Of a stretch of 18,011 nucleotides of DNA, positions 5,926 through 13,646 are shown piece after piece. The position numbers and the translations under genes were made by a program. The first letter of the stretch is position 1; every line of letters begins with the position of its first letter. A model generated the notes under the pieces. That model had not been told where the DNA came from. It did not search any database and was given only the letters and a program-made list of their open reading frames with translations. Location of the stretch: NCBI GenBank assembly GCA_900543105.1, contig UQQA01000038.1:1-18011 (forward strand), written 5' to 3'. Source of the DNA: an uncultured Ruminococcus sp. (GTDB taxonomy: Bacteria > Bacillota > Clostridia > Oscillospirales > Ruminococcaceae).

Positions 5926-7677
5926 ATGCCTGAAATAACAAATGTAGGTACAAATATAGCCGAGAAGTCAACCGTGATATGGAACGTTGCCGATATGCTG
6001 AGAGGTCCATTCAAGCCTCACGAGTACGGACTTGTAATTCTTCCTATGACCGTTATCAAGCGTTTTCACGACTGCTTGCTGCCTACACACGAAAAAGTGC
6101 TTGAACAGTACGAAAAGGTCAAAACTCTTGAAGTGGTTGACGGCTTTCTCCGCAAGGCTTCGGGCTATCAGTTCTACAATATATCAAAGTTTACCTTTGA
6201 AAAGCTCCTTGCCGATCCCGACAATATCGAAGTCAACTTTGCTGACTATCTGAACGGGTTTTCCGACAATGTAAAGGACGTGCTTGCAAAGTTTGAATTT
6301 GACAATATTATCAAGCGAATGGTTGAAAGTAACACGCTTTATCTTGTCATCAAGGAATTTGCATCGCAGAAAGGCTATCTCGATCCCGACAAGATAAGTG
6401 CGGTTGACTGCGGATATATTTTTGAGGACCTTGTGCGCCGTTTCAATGAATCCTACGGCGAAGAAGCCGGAGCGCATTTTACCTCCCGTGATATAATCTA
6501 CCTTATGACAGATATTCTGCTTTGCGACACAAAATTCAACGGCGATACCATTACTGTGTATGATATGGCTATGGGAACATCTCAGATGCTTTCCTGTATG
6601 GAGGAACGCATACACGCACTTGACAGCGAAACGGAAGTTACCTGTTTCGGACAGGAGTTCAATCCTTCCACATTTGCTATTGCAAAGGCTGATATGATGA
6701 TAAGGAGCGGAGATCCCAACAATATGAGATTTGGCGATACTCTTTCCGATGATAAATTCAAGGATTACACATTCGACAGAATCATTTCAAATCCACCTTT
6801 CGGAATTGATTGGAAGCGTGAACAGAAAGCAGTCGAGGCGGAAGCGGCTATGGGTGAGAATGGAAGATTTGCCCCCGGACTTCCGAAAATATCCGACGGA
6901 CAGCAGCTTTTTGTGCTCAACGGTCTTTCAAAGCTTGCACCCGACGGAAAAATGGCTATTATTCAGAATGGTTCTCCGCTGTTTTCTGGCGATGCGGGCA
7001 GCGGTCCGTCCAATATCCGTCAGTATATTCTTGAAAATGATTGGCTTGAAACCATTGTACAGCTTTCAACGGACCAATTTATGAATACGGGTATCAGTAC
7101 ATATATATGGGTTCTCAATAAGGCCAAGCCCGAGGAACGTGCAGGCAAGGTGCAGCTTATTGATGCTTCTCACTGTTATGAACCACGAAGAAAATCTATC
7201 GGCACAAAGCGGAATGATATAACCGATCGCTGTCGTGAAATGATAGTAAAAGCTTACGGTGAATTTGTCAATGGGATCTACGGCGAAAAGGGTGGCATAT
7301 ACTGTGAAAGCAAGATCTTTGACAGTGTTGAGTTCGGATATAACAAGATAGTCGTTGAGCGTCCGCAAAGAGATGAAAACGGCGAAATAGTTAAGAAAAA
7401 GGGCAAGCCTGTTGCGGACGCAAATCTTCGTGATACGGAAAATGTACCTCTTACCGAGGACATTGACAGCTATTTTGAGAGAGAAGTTCTGCCTTATGCT
7501 CCCGATGCGTGGATAGACAGAAAGAAAACCAAGGTTGGCTATGAGATACCAATGACACGATATTTTTACGAATATCAGAAGCCCGAAAACAGCGAGGATA
7601 TTCTCGGCAGGATAATCGGTCTGGAAAACAGTATTTCCGAGTCGCTGAAAAGCCTGTTTCACAAGGAGGAAGAATAA
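5926..7677 (+). CDS. hsdM: Type I restriction system DNA methyltransferase subunit HsdM
   Basis: The 583-residue protein has the usual HsdM layout. An N-terminal helical domain (about 1-150: IWNVADMLRGPFKPHEYG, LPMTVIKRFHD) is followed by the AdoMet-dependent N6-adenine methylase fold. The AHFTSRDII segment precedes motif I, VYDMAMGTSQML (211-222), and the catalytic motif IV is NPPF (289-292). ISDGQQLFVLNGL and FMNTGISTYIWVLNK are further conserved parts of the family. With HsdS it forms the modification enzyme (M2S) that methylates adenine at the bipartite target, protecting host DNA and supplying the core for HsdR. Motif I is DMAMGTS where many HsdM proteins have DPACGTG. AAGGGAG supports ATG 5926. 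The stop overlaps the rhuM start by one base (TAATG), so translation is coupled. Confidence 0.95.
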   Translation: MPEITNVGTNIAEKSTVIWNVADMLRGPFKPHEYGLVILPMTVIKRFHDCLLPTHEKVLEQYEKVKTLEVVDGFLRKASGYQFYNISKFTFEKLLADPDNIEVNFADYLNGFSDNVKDVLAKFEFDNIIKRMVESNTLYLVIKEFASQKGYLDPDKISAVDCGYIFEDLVRRFNESYGEEAGAHFTSRDIIYLMTDILLCDTKFNGDTITVYDMAMGTSQMLSCMEERIHALDSETEVTCFGQEFNPSTFAIAKADMMIRSGDPNNMRFGDTLSDDKFKDYTFDRIISNPPFGIDWKREQKAVEAEAAMGENGRFAPGLPKISDGQQLFVLNGLSKLAPDGKMAIIQNGSPLFSGDAGSGPSNIRQYILENDWLETIVQLSTDQFMNTGISTYIWVLNKAKPEERAGKVQLIDASHCYEPRRKSIGTKRNDITDRCREMIVKAYGEFVNGIYGEKGGIYCESKIFDSVEFGYNKIVVERPQRDENGEIVKKKGKPVADANLRDTENVPLTEDIDSYFEREVLPYAPDAWIDRKKTKVGYEIPMTRYFYEYQKPENSEDILGRIIGLENSISESLKSLFHKEEE

Positions 7678-8705
7678 TGAGTACCAAAAGCAGCAGCCTT
7701 CCCGAAAATGTAAATAATGGCGAAATAGTTATATATCAAACCGATGAAGGACATACAAAAATTGATGTGAAATTTCAAGATGAAACCGTATGGCTGACGC
7801 AGGCTCAATTATGCGAATTGTATCAGACAAGCAAATCAAATATAAGTGAACACATAAAGCATATATTTGAAGAAGGCGAGCTTGAAGAAAATTCAGTTGT
7901 TCGGAAATTCCGAACAACTGGTGCAGACGGAAAAAGCTATAACATTACACATTACAATCTCGATATGATTATTTCTCTCGGATACAGGGTAAAATCGCTG
8001 ATTGCCACTCAGTTCAGACGATGGGCTACCGAACGTCTGAAGGAATATATGATAAAAGGTTTTACAATGGACGATGAGCGGTTAAAAAATCTTGGCGGCG
8101 GGGATTACTGGAAAGAACTCCTTGACCGTATTCGTGATATCCGTTCGTCTGAAAAGGTGATGTATCGTCAGGTGCTCGACCTTTATGCAACAAGTGTGGA
8201 TTATGACCCCAAAAGCCCTGAATCTATTGCATTTTTCAAGCTTGTTCAGAATAAGCTGCACTTTGCGGCGCACGGACATACCGCAGCAGAGGTCATATAT
8301 GAGAGAGCCGACTCTGAAAAGCCGTTTATGGGCCTTACAAATTTCTCGGGCGATTTTCCAACGCTGAATGATGTTAAAACAGCGAAAAACTATCTTTCCA
8401 ATGAAGAATTAAAGGTTCTTAATAACCTTGTTTCGGGATATTTTGATTTTGCCGAAGTTCAGGCAATGAAACATAAACCAATGTATATGAGCGATTATGT
8501 AAAGCATCTTGACGGCATACTTGCATCAACAGGCGAAAAAGTGCTTGATAATGCAGGTAAAATAAGTCATAAACAAGCTATGGACAAAGCAACGGCTGAA
8601 TACAGAAAGTATCAGGTCAAAGAGCTTTCTCCCGTTGAAAAAGAATATCTCAGCACAATAAAAATGCTTGGTGAAAAGGCAAAGAAGAATGGCGGTGCTA
8701 AATAA
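7677..8705 (+). CDS. RhuM family protein embedded in the type I operon
   Basis: The 342-residue protein matches the RhuM ('virulence protein RhuM') family. Signature parts are EIVIYQTDEG (16-25), VWLTQAQLCELYQTSKSNIS with an HTH-like character (40-59), SVVRKFRTTGADGK (73-86), HYNLDMIISLGYRVKS (about 92-107), FRRWATERLKEYMIKGF, and the C-terminal domain around FFKLVQNKLHFAAHGHTAAE (about 187-206). Its biochemical role is not established. RhuM genes are often seen inside or beside type I restriction operons, so an accessory or regulatory role there is inferred. AAGGAGGA (7663-7670) precedes ATG 7677. It overlaps hsdM and hsdS by one base each, so all three are co-translated. A striking palindrome lies in codons 73-81, and a decayed second RhuM copy lies after hsdS. 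Confidence 0.88.
   Translation: MSTKSSSLPENVNNGEIVIYQTDEGHTKIDVKFQDETVWLTQAQLCELYQTSKSNISEHIKHIFEEGELEENSVVRKFRTTGADGKSYNITHYNLDMIISLGYRVKSLIATQFRRWATERLKEYMIKGFTMDDERLKNLGGGDYWKELLDRIRDIRSSEKVMYRQVLDLYATSVDYDPKSPESIAFFKLVQNKLHFAAHGHTAAEVIYERADSEKPFMGLTNFSGDFPTLNDVKTAKNYLSNEELKVLNNLVSGYFDFAEVQAMKHKPMYMSDYVKHLDGILASTGEKVLDNAGKISHKQAMDKATAEYRKYQVKELSPVEKEYLSTIKMLGEKAKKNGGAK
7894..7920. repeat. 13-bp perfect inverted repeat inside rhuM
   Basis: CAGTTGTTCGGAA (7894-7906) and its exact complement TTCCGAACAACTG (7908-7920) flank a single A. It encodes the SVVRKFRTT motif. A structurally equivalent hairpin is at 9974-10000 in the rhuM remnant. Confidence 0.9.
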
Positions 8706-9934
8706 TGCCAAGAGAAATGAAAGACAGCGGGATTGAGTGGATTGGGGAGATACCAAGAGAGTGGAAATTGCGCAGGTTACGATATATGTGTAATATATTA
8801 ACTGGAAATCAAGATACTCAGGATAATAATCCTGACGGAGAGTATCCATTTTATGTTCGTTCTCCAATAGTTGAAAGAAGCAATAGTTTCACATTTGAAG
8901 GACCAGCTATTCTTATGGCTGGTGATGGTGCTGGTGCTGGAAAAGTGTTTCACTATGTGGACGGCAAATACGGTTGTCATCAGAGAGTTTATAGTATTCA
9001 GAAAATCAAAGGAATAAATAGAAAATTGTTGTATTATTATTTAAAAAATAATTTTTATATAATGATTGATACTGCTAATTCGAAATCAACAGTTGATTCT
9101 GTTAGATTAATTATGCTACAAGACTTTCCTGTGCCTATTCCATCCGAAGATGAACAAAACAAAATCGCCGCATACCTCGACATCGAATGTGCAAAAATCC
9201 ACGATGTTATCACCAAAACCAAAGCCACGATTGAAGAATACAAAAAGCTCAAGCAGTCTGTTATTACCGAGACTGTTACAAAGGGGATCAGACCGAACAG
9301 GGAGATGAAGGACAGCGGGATTGAGTGGATTGGGGAGATTCCGACAGAGTGGAATGTGGTAAGGGTTAAAAATTTGTTTGATTATAGAAATGAGAAGAAT
9401 TTCAAACCATTGAATGAAGTTAATCTTATTTCACTATATACAGATTTGGGTGTTGTTCAACACTGTGATTTAGAAGCGACTACGGGAAATAAAGCTTCTA
9501 ATGCCGATGGATATAAACTCGTATTTGAAGATGATATTGTTGTTAATATTATACTATGTTGGATGGGGGCTATTGGAAGGTCAGCATATACCGGTGTGAC
9601 AAGCCCGGCTTACGATGTATATTCTCCTAAAGCAGGTACAAATAGCAAGTTTTATCATCATTTATTCCGCACACAAGGATTTAATGGTGATTGTTATAAG
9701 GTTGGCAGAGGTATAATGGCAATGAGGTGGAGGACTTATTCAGACCAGTTCCGTGCGATAAAAGTAGTTGCTCCACCCAAGTCGGAACAGGAAGAAATTG
9801 TAGCATATCTCGACAAAAAATGCTCTGAAATAGATACTCTCATCGCAAGGAAAGAACAAATCGTAACCGAGCTTGAAAGCTATAAAAAATCTCTTATCTA
9901 TGAGTATGTGACGGGGAAGAAAGAGGTCGTTTGA
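8705..9934 (+). CDS. hsdS: Type I restriction system specificity subunit HsdS
   Basis: The 409-residue protein has the two-fold HsdS architecture. Each half begins with MKDSGIEWIGEIP.EW (residues 5-20 and 201-216), continues through a variable target-recognition domain (about 20-149 and 217-360), and ends in a conserved helix: EQNKIAAYLDIECAKI (150-165) and EQEEIVAYLDKKCSEI (361-376), each followed by a coiled-coil spacer. The two domains recognise the two halves of a split DNA target and the helices set the gap length. Which bases are recognised cannot be told from sequence alone. ATG 8705 overlaps the rhuM stop by one base and lacks a strong ribosome binding site, so it depends on coupling. 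The first recognition domain is visibly more AT-rich (9010-9120) than its surroundings, as expected for domain exchange. Confidence 0.95.
   Translation: MPREMKDSGIEWIGEIPREWKLRRLRYMCNILTGNQDTQDNNPDGEYPFYVRSPIVERSNSFTFEGPAILMAGDGAGAGKVFHYVDGKYGCHQRVYSIQKIKGINRKLLYYYLKNNFYIMIDTANSKSTVDSVRLIMLQDFPVPIPSEDEQNKIAAYLDIECAKIHDVITKTKATIEEYKKLKQSVITETVTKGIRPNREMKDSGIEWIGEIPTEWNVVRVKNLFDYRNEKNFKPLNEVNLISLYTDLGVVQHCDLEATTGNKASNADGYKLVFEDDIVVNIILCWMGAIGRSAYTGVTSPAYDVYSPKAGTNSKFYHHLFRTQGFNGDCYKVGRGIMAMRWRTYSDQFRAIKVVAPPKSEQEEIVAYLDKKCSEIDTLIARKEQIVTELESYKKSLIYEYVTGKKEVV
8714..8764 (+). repeat. Direct repeat copy 1 in hsdS
   Basis: A 51-base direct repeat, 5 mismatches with 9302-9352 and 29 identical bases in a row, lies 588 bases (196 codons) apart in the same frame. 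It encodes the start of each recognition half and is a natural site for domain swapping. Confidence 0.9.
9302..9352 (+). repeat. Direct repeat copy 2 in hsdS
   Basis: This is the partner of 8714-8764 at the start of the second recognition half. Recombination between the two would delete one half; recombination with another hsdS would exchange it. Confidence 0.9.
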
Positions 9935-10014
9935 TGAATGATAATATAGTTATTTTTGAATCGGAAGATAGATCAGTTGTCGCAAAATCTGCGACAACTG
10001 CCAATAAGGAATAG
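9934..10014 (+). pseudogene. Remnant of a second rhuM gene
   Basis: A 26-codon frame starts at ATG 9934, overlapping the hsdS stop by one base. It begins NDNIVIFESEDR, which aligns with NGEIVIYQTDEG of the RhuM protein upstream, then jumps straight to SVVAKSATTANKE, which aligns with SVVRKFRTTGADG. In RhuM these two blocks are about 50 residues apart, so an internal deletion has joined them. After two stops (10012-10017) the same frame resumes with MIISVIMN, like MIISLGYR of RhuM. Three blocks in the right order and frame make a decayed RhuM copy likely. Translation of the short peptide through coupling to hsdS remains possible. Confidence 0.6.
9974..10000. repeat. 11-bp perfect inverted repeat in the rhuM remnant
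   Basis: CAGTTGTCGCA (9974-9984) and TGCGACAACTG (9990-10000) flank the loop AAATC. It shares the outer arms CAGTTGT/ACAACTG with the rhuM palindrome at 7894-7920 but has a different inner stem. It is not followed by T residues, so it is not a terminator. Confidence 0.85.
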
Positions 10015-10064
10015 TAAATGATAATAAGCGTTATCATGAACTGTATTGACAGAAAGGGATAATT

Positions 10065-13000
10065 ATGGGGATCAATGTTACAAACGAAAAACGCTTTGAA
10101 GAAGATATAGAAAGCTTTTTTCTGTCACCGATGGGCGGTTATACTAAGCTTTCCGATACATACAATACTGATGTTGGCCTTTATGTCGATACCTTTATCG
10201 GCTTTATAAAAAAATCACAACCCAAAGAGTGGACACGCTTTGAGAATACCTGCGGCAGTGACCCGGTTAAGAAATTCATTACAGCTTTCAACAATGCCTG
10301 CGATGCAGACGGGCTGCTGAATATCCTGCGTCACGGCTTTAAGCATAGGGGGATTCTTTTTCGTGTATGTTATTTCAAGCCCGAATCCCACCTTAACAAG
10401 ACTGCCAATGTCCACTATGAGGAGAATATTTGCAGCTGCGTAAGGCAGTGGCACTATTCCTCACAGAATAACAATTCCGTTGATATGGTGCTTGTGCTGA
10501 ACGGTATTCCCGTAATTGCCCTCGAACTGAAAAACCAGTACACGGGACAGACGGTGGATAATGCGAAAATGCAGTGGATGTATGACCGTGACCCCAGGGA
10601 GATATGCTTTCAGTTCAACAAGCGTATTCTTGCATATTACTGTGTTGACCACACAGATGTGTATATGACAACAAAGCTTGCAAAGGCTGATACATTCTTT
10701 CTGCCTTTCAATCAGGGTTCAAACGGTGCGGGAAACAACGGCGGTGCAGGAAATCCACCAAATCCCAACGGATATCCAACAGCATATTTATGGGAAAATG
10801 TTTTGCAAAAGGACAGTATGCTTGACATTTTGCAAAAATTCCTCAATTTGCAGACAGAGGAAAAGCAGAAGAAGCAGGCTGACGGAACAAAGAAAAAGGT
10901 TGTTGTTCAAAAGCTCATATTTCCACGCTATCACCAGCTTGATGTTGTCAGAAAGCTGATAGCTGACGTTAAGGAGAACGGCGCAGGAAAGAATTATCTT
11001 ATCCAGCATTCGGCAGGTTCGGGAAAATCCAATTCCATTGCCTGGATAGCTTACAGGCTTGCCGCTGTTCACGATATAAACGATAAGCCGATTTTTCGCT
11101 CGGTAATTATCATAACTGACAGAACCGTTCTTGACCGACAGCTTCAGAACACCATTTCGGGCTTTGACCACACTATCGGATCGGTTGAAACCATCGGTGA
11201 TGACAAGACCTCAAAGGACTTGAAAAATGCTATAAACGACGGTTGCCGTATCATCGTAACCACATTGCAGAAATTTCCTGTTATATATGAGGAAGTTGAC
11301 GATACAAAGGGAAGAAATTTCGCCGTTATAGTTGATGAAGCACATTCTTCACAGACGGGACAGTCCGCCACAAAGCTGAAAGCGGCTCTTGCCGATACCG
11401 AAGATGCTCTGAAAGAATATGCGGAAATTGAGGGGAAGTCCGAGGAAGAAATCGACAAAAATGACAAGCTGATAAGCGAAATGCTCGTACACGGCAGGCA
11501 TAAAAATCTGTCTTTCTTTGCATTCACAGCTACTCCAAAGGATAAGACTCTTGAAATGTTTGGCACAGAATATGCAGACGGCTCTTTCCACCCGTATCAC
11601 GTTTATTCAATGAAGCAGGCTATTGAAGAGGGCTTCATTATGGACGTTTTACAGAACTATATGACATATCAGACCTGCTTTAAGATAGCAAAGACTATTC
11701 CCGATAATCCCGAAGTACCTGCTTCCCGTGCGGCAAAGGTCATTCGCAGGTTTGAGGATCTTCACCCATATAATATTTCACAGAAATCACAGATAATTGT
11801 TGAAACATTCCGTTCCACGACTGCTCACGCTATCGGCGGCAGAGGAAAGATGATGGTCGTTACATCATCACGTCTTGCGGCTGTACGGTATTTTCACGAG
11901 ATAAAGAGATATATCAGGCAGGAGGAGTATGATAACATTGATATACTCGCTGCATTTTCAGGTGTTGTAAATGACGGCGGCAATGATTATACCGAATCGG
12001 GACTGAATGTCCGTAAGGACGGAAGCCATATTTCCGAAACACAGACAAAGGAAGAATTCAATGAGAATTTCAATGTTCTTATTGTTGCGGAGAAGTATCA
12101 GACAGGCTTTGATGAACCGCTGCTTCATACAATGATAGTTGATAAGAAGCTTCGTGGAGTAAAGTGTGTTCAGACACTTTCAAGGCTTAACCGAACCTGC
12201 CCCGGAAAGACGGATACATATATCCTTGACTTTGTAAACACAGCCGAGGATATACAGGAGGCGTTTCAGCCGTTCTATCAGGAAACATCACTTTCGCAGG
12301 AAGTAAACGTTGACCTTATCTATCAGACGCAGAAGGAGCTGCGAGGTTACAACATCTATTCCGATAATGATGTCAAGGCATTTGCTGATATATATTTCTC
12401 ATCAAAGAAGCAGGACGACAAGATGATGGGCAGAATGACTTCCGCATTAAAGCCCGTTTCTGACAGATACAATAAACTGGCTGCTGATGAACGTTATCAG
12501 TTCCGCAGACTTATCCGAAGCTATATCAAATGGTATGGCTATATTACGCAGATCTGCCGTATGTTTGATACGGATATGCAGAAGGAATACACCTTCTGTT
12601 CCTATCTGCTGAGGCTACTCCCTGCCGACCCGTCTGTAATGATCGACCTGGACGGAATGCTTAAACTTGAATTTTACAAACTGGAGGAAACCTTCAAGGG
12701 TAATATACAGCTTATTGATGCAAGCGGAGAATATGATCCCGCAAGTGCAAAGGGGAAGGGTGTTCCAGAAAAGAAAGAGCCGCTTGAAGAAGTGATAGAC
12801 AAAATAAATGAAATGTTCAACGGCAATTTCACCGATGCGGACAGGGTAGTGCTTACTGTTCTTCACGATAAGCTGAAAGCTGATAAGAAGCTTTTAAAAA
12901 TTGCCAAGACATCAGATCCGCAGATATTTGCTGAAAGTATATTTCCAAAAACATTTGATGATGTTGCCCAGGAAAGCTATATTGAACAAACAGAGGCGTT

Positions 13001-13085
13001 TTCTTCTATGTTCCAAAATAAAAGCAAGTACAAGGCTATGATGGCGGCTCTTGCGGAGATACTTTATAAGGAGTTTAACAAATAA
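10065..13085 (+). CDS. hsdR: Type I restriction system endonuclease/translocase HsdR
   Basis: The 1006-residue protein has the family's normal length and domain order. The N-terminal PD-(D/E)xK nuclease shows VDMVLVLNGIPVIALELK, with E154 and K156 in the ELK motif. The SF2 motor follows, with Walker A SAGSGKS (316-322), Walker B/DEAH VDEAH (423-427), motif III FTATP (487-491) and the QTGFDEP and QTLSRLNRT motifs of the second RecA-like domain. A helical C-terminal region binds the methylase core. It translocates DNA using ATP and cuts it far from unmethylated targets. It starts at ATG 10065 after AAAGGG, 130 bases after hsdS. All visible motifs are intact, so restriction should be active. An operon terminator follows at 13192. 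Confidence 0.95.
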   Translation: MGINVTNEKRFEEDIESFFLSPMGGYTKLSDTYNTDVGLYVDTFIGFIKKSQPKEWTRFENTCGSDPVKKFITAFNNACDADGLLNILRHGFKHRGILFRVCYFKPESHLNKTANVHYEENICSCVRQWHYSSQNNNSVDMVLVLNGIPVIALELKNQYTGQTVDNAKMQWMYDRDPREICFQFNKRILAYYCVDHTDVYMTTKLAKADTFFLPFNQGSNGAGNNGGAGNPPNPNGYPTAYLWENVLQKDSMLDILQKFLNLQTEEKQKKQADGTKKKVVVQKLIFPRYHQLDVVRKLIADVKENGAGKNYLIQHSAGSGKSNSIAWIAYRLAAVHDINDKPIFRSVIIITDRTVLDRQLQNTISGFDHTIGSVETIGDDKTSKDLKNAINDGCRIIVTTLQKFPVIYEEVDDTKGRNFAVIVDEAHSSQTGQSATKLKAALADTEDALKEYAEIEGKSEEEIDKNDKLISEMLVHGRHKNLSFFAFTATPKDKTLEMFGTEYADGSFHPYHVYSMKQAIEEGFIMDVLQNYMTYQTCFKIAKTIPDNPEVPASRAAKVIRRFEDLHPYNISQKSQIIVETFRSTTAHAIGGRGKMMVVTSSRLAAVRYFHEIKRYIRQEEYDNIDILAAFSGVVNDGGNDYTESGLNVRKDGSHISETQTKEEFNENFNVLIVAEKYQTGFDEPLLHTMIVDKKLRGVKCVQTLSRLNRTCPGKTDTYILDFVNTAEDIQEAFQPFYQETSLSQEVNVDLIYQTQKELRGYNIYSDNDVKAFADIYFSSKKQDDKMMGRMTSALKPVSDRYNKLAADERYQFRRLIRSYIKWYGYITQICRMFDTDMQKEYTFCSYLLRLLPADPSVMIDLDGMLKLEFYKLEETFKGNIQLIDASGEYDPASAKGKGVPEKKEPLEEVIDKINEMFNGNFTDADRVVLTVLHDKLKADKKLLKIAKTSDPQIFAESIFPKTFDDVAQESYIEQTEAFSSMFQNKSKYKAMMAALAEILYKEFNK

Positions 13086-13191
13086 TTTTATTGTTTAGAG
13101 CTGAGAAAATTTTGAAAAGCCGCTGATTAAATAATATTGATTTGATATATTTATCCGCAGAAATTTGTCTCTTTATACAGAATACAGACTG

Positions 13192-13222
13192 AAGCGGCAG
13201 TAATTATTTAACTGCCGCTTTT
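13192..13222 (+). terminator. Terminator of the restriction operon
   Basis: AAGCGGCAGT (13192-13201) pairs perfectly with ACTGCCGCTT (13211-13220) over a 9-base loop and runs into TTTT. It lies 107 bases after the hsdR stop. Confidence 0.85.
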
Positions 13223-13283
13223 GCATAAATTGACAATATAATCGTGTTTTTGACACGCTTCGACAAAATTCGACCCAATAAAG

Positions 13284-13380
13284 TGGTATAATATTTTATA
13301 TGTTTTATGATGTAATACACTATGTATTACATCGTCAGGAGTAAAAGCACCCGAATTTTAAGTTTGGGTGCTTTTAGTTT
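13284..13380 (+). ncRNA. Putative small RNA or operon scar: promoter, palindrome, terminator
   Basis: TGGTATAAT (13284-13292) is an extended -10 box. About 17 bases later comes the 10-bp inverted repeat GATGTAATAC/GTATTACATC (13309-13333), then CAGGAG, and then a strong terminator AAAAGCACCC/GGGTGCTTTT (13343-13375) followed by AGTTT. There is no start codon or ORF between them. A transcript starting near 13299 would be about 80 nt with two hairpins. It may be a real small RNA or a promoter plus operator left after its genes were lost. Confidence 0.45.
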
Positions 13381-13570
13381 ATGTATAACATTGTATTTTA
13401 TTGTGATTTTATGTCTTTTTGTGCAGATTGTAATAAAATAGGTTAATAAAATCTACAAAAGTCACAGTTGCGCCTTTACGCAATTATCGAATGTCATTTT
13501 AATGGCTTTTTCAAATGATATTGTGGCAAAATGGCGTAAATTCGATTATTTCTTGTTGCGTATATACGCT

Positions 13571-13599
13571 TTGGAATTAATGTGTAATTGTGTTACAAT
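13571..13599 (+). promoter_or_regulatory. Promoter of the HTH gene
   Basis: TTGGAA (13571-13576) and TACAAT (13594-13599) have 17-bp spacing, about 45 bases before the start. AAGGAG is at 13631-13636. Confidence 0.55.
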
Positions 13600-13646
13600 G
13601 TGTATGTAAAAAACGTTACTATAAAATATAAAGGAGAATTGCTTAT

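Larger units (their letters stand above)
13086..13644. other. Non-coding interval between hsdR and the recombination module
   Basis: This 559-base AT-rich stretch has no credible ORF. In order it holds the restriction-operon terminator (13192-13222), a promoter-palindrome-terminator unit (13284-13380), about 190 bases of AT-rich sequence in which I see only scattered short inverted words, and the promoter and ribosome binding site of the HTH gene (13571-13636). The left end of the downstream recombinase element may lie here, but no clear attachment repeat was found. Confidence 0.7.

Noticed and set aside
10046..10051. TTGACA before hsdR as a separate promoter
   Set aside because: No -10 box lies 16-18 bp downstream; that position is already inside hsdR.
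13473..13545. TTTACGC/GCGTAAA and ATCGAAT/ATTCGAT inverted words in the AT-rich spacer
   Set aside because: Their order is crossed rather than nested, so they do not form one hairpin, and words this short are expected by chance.
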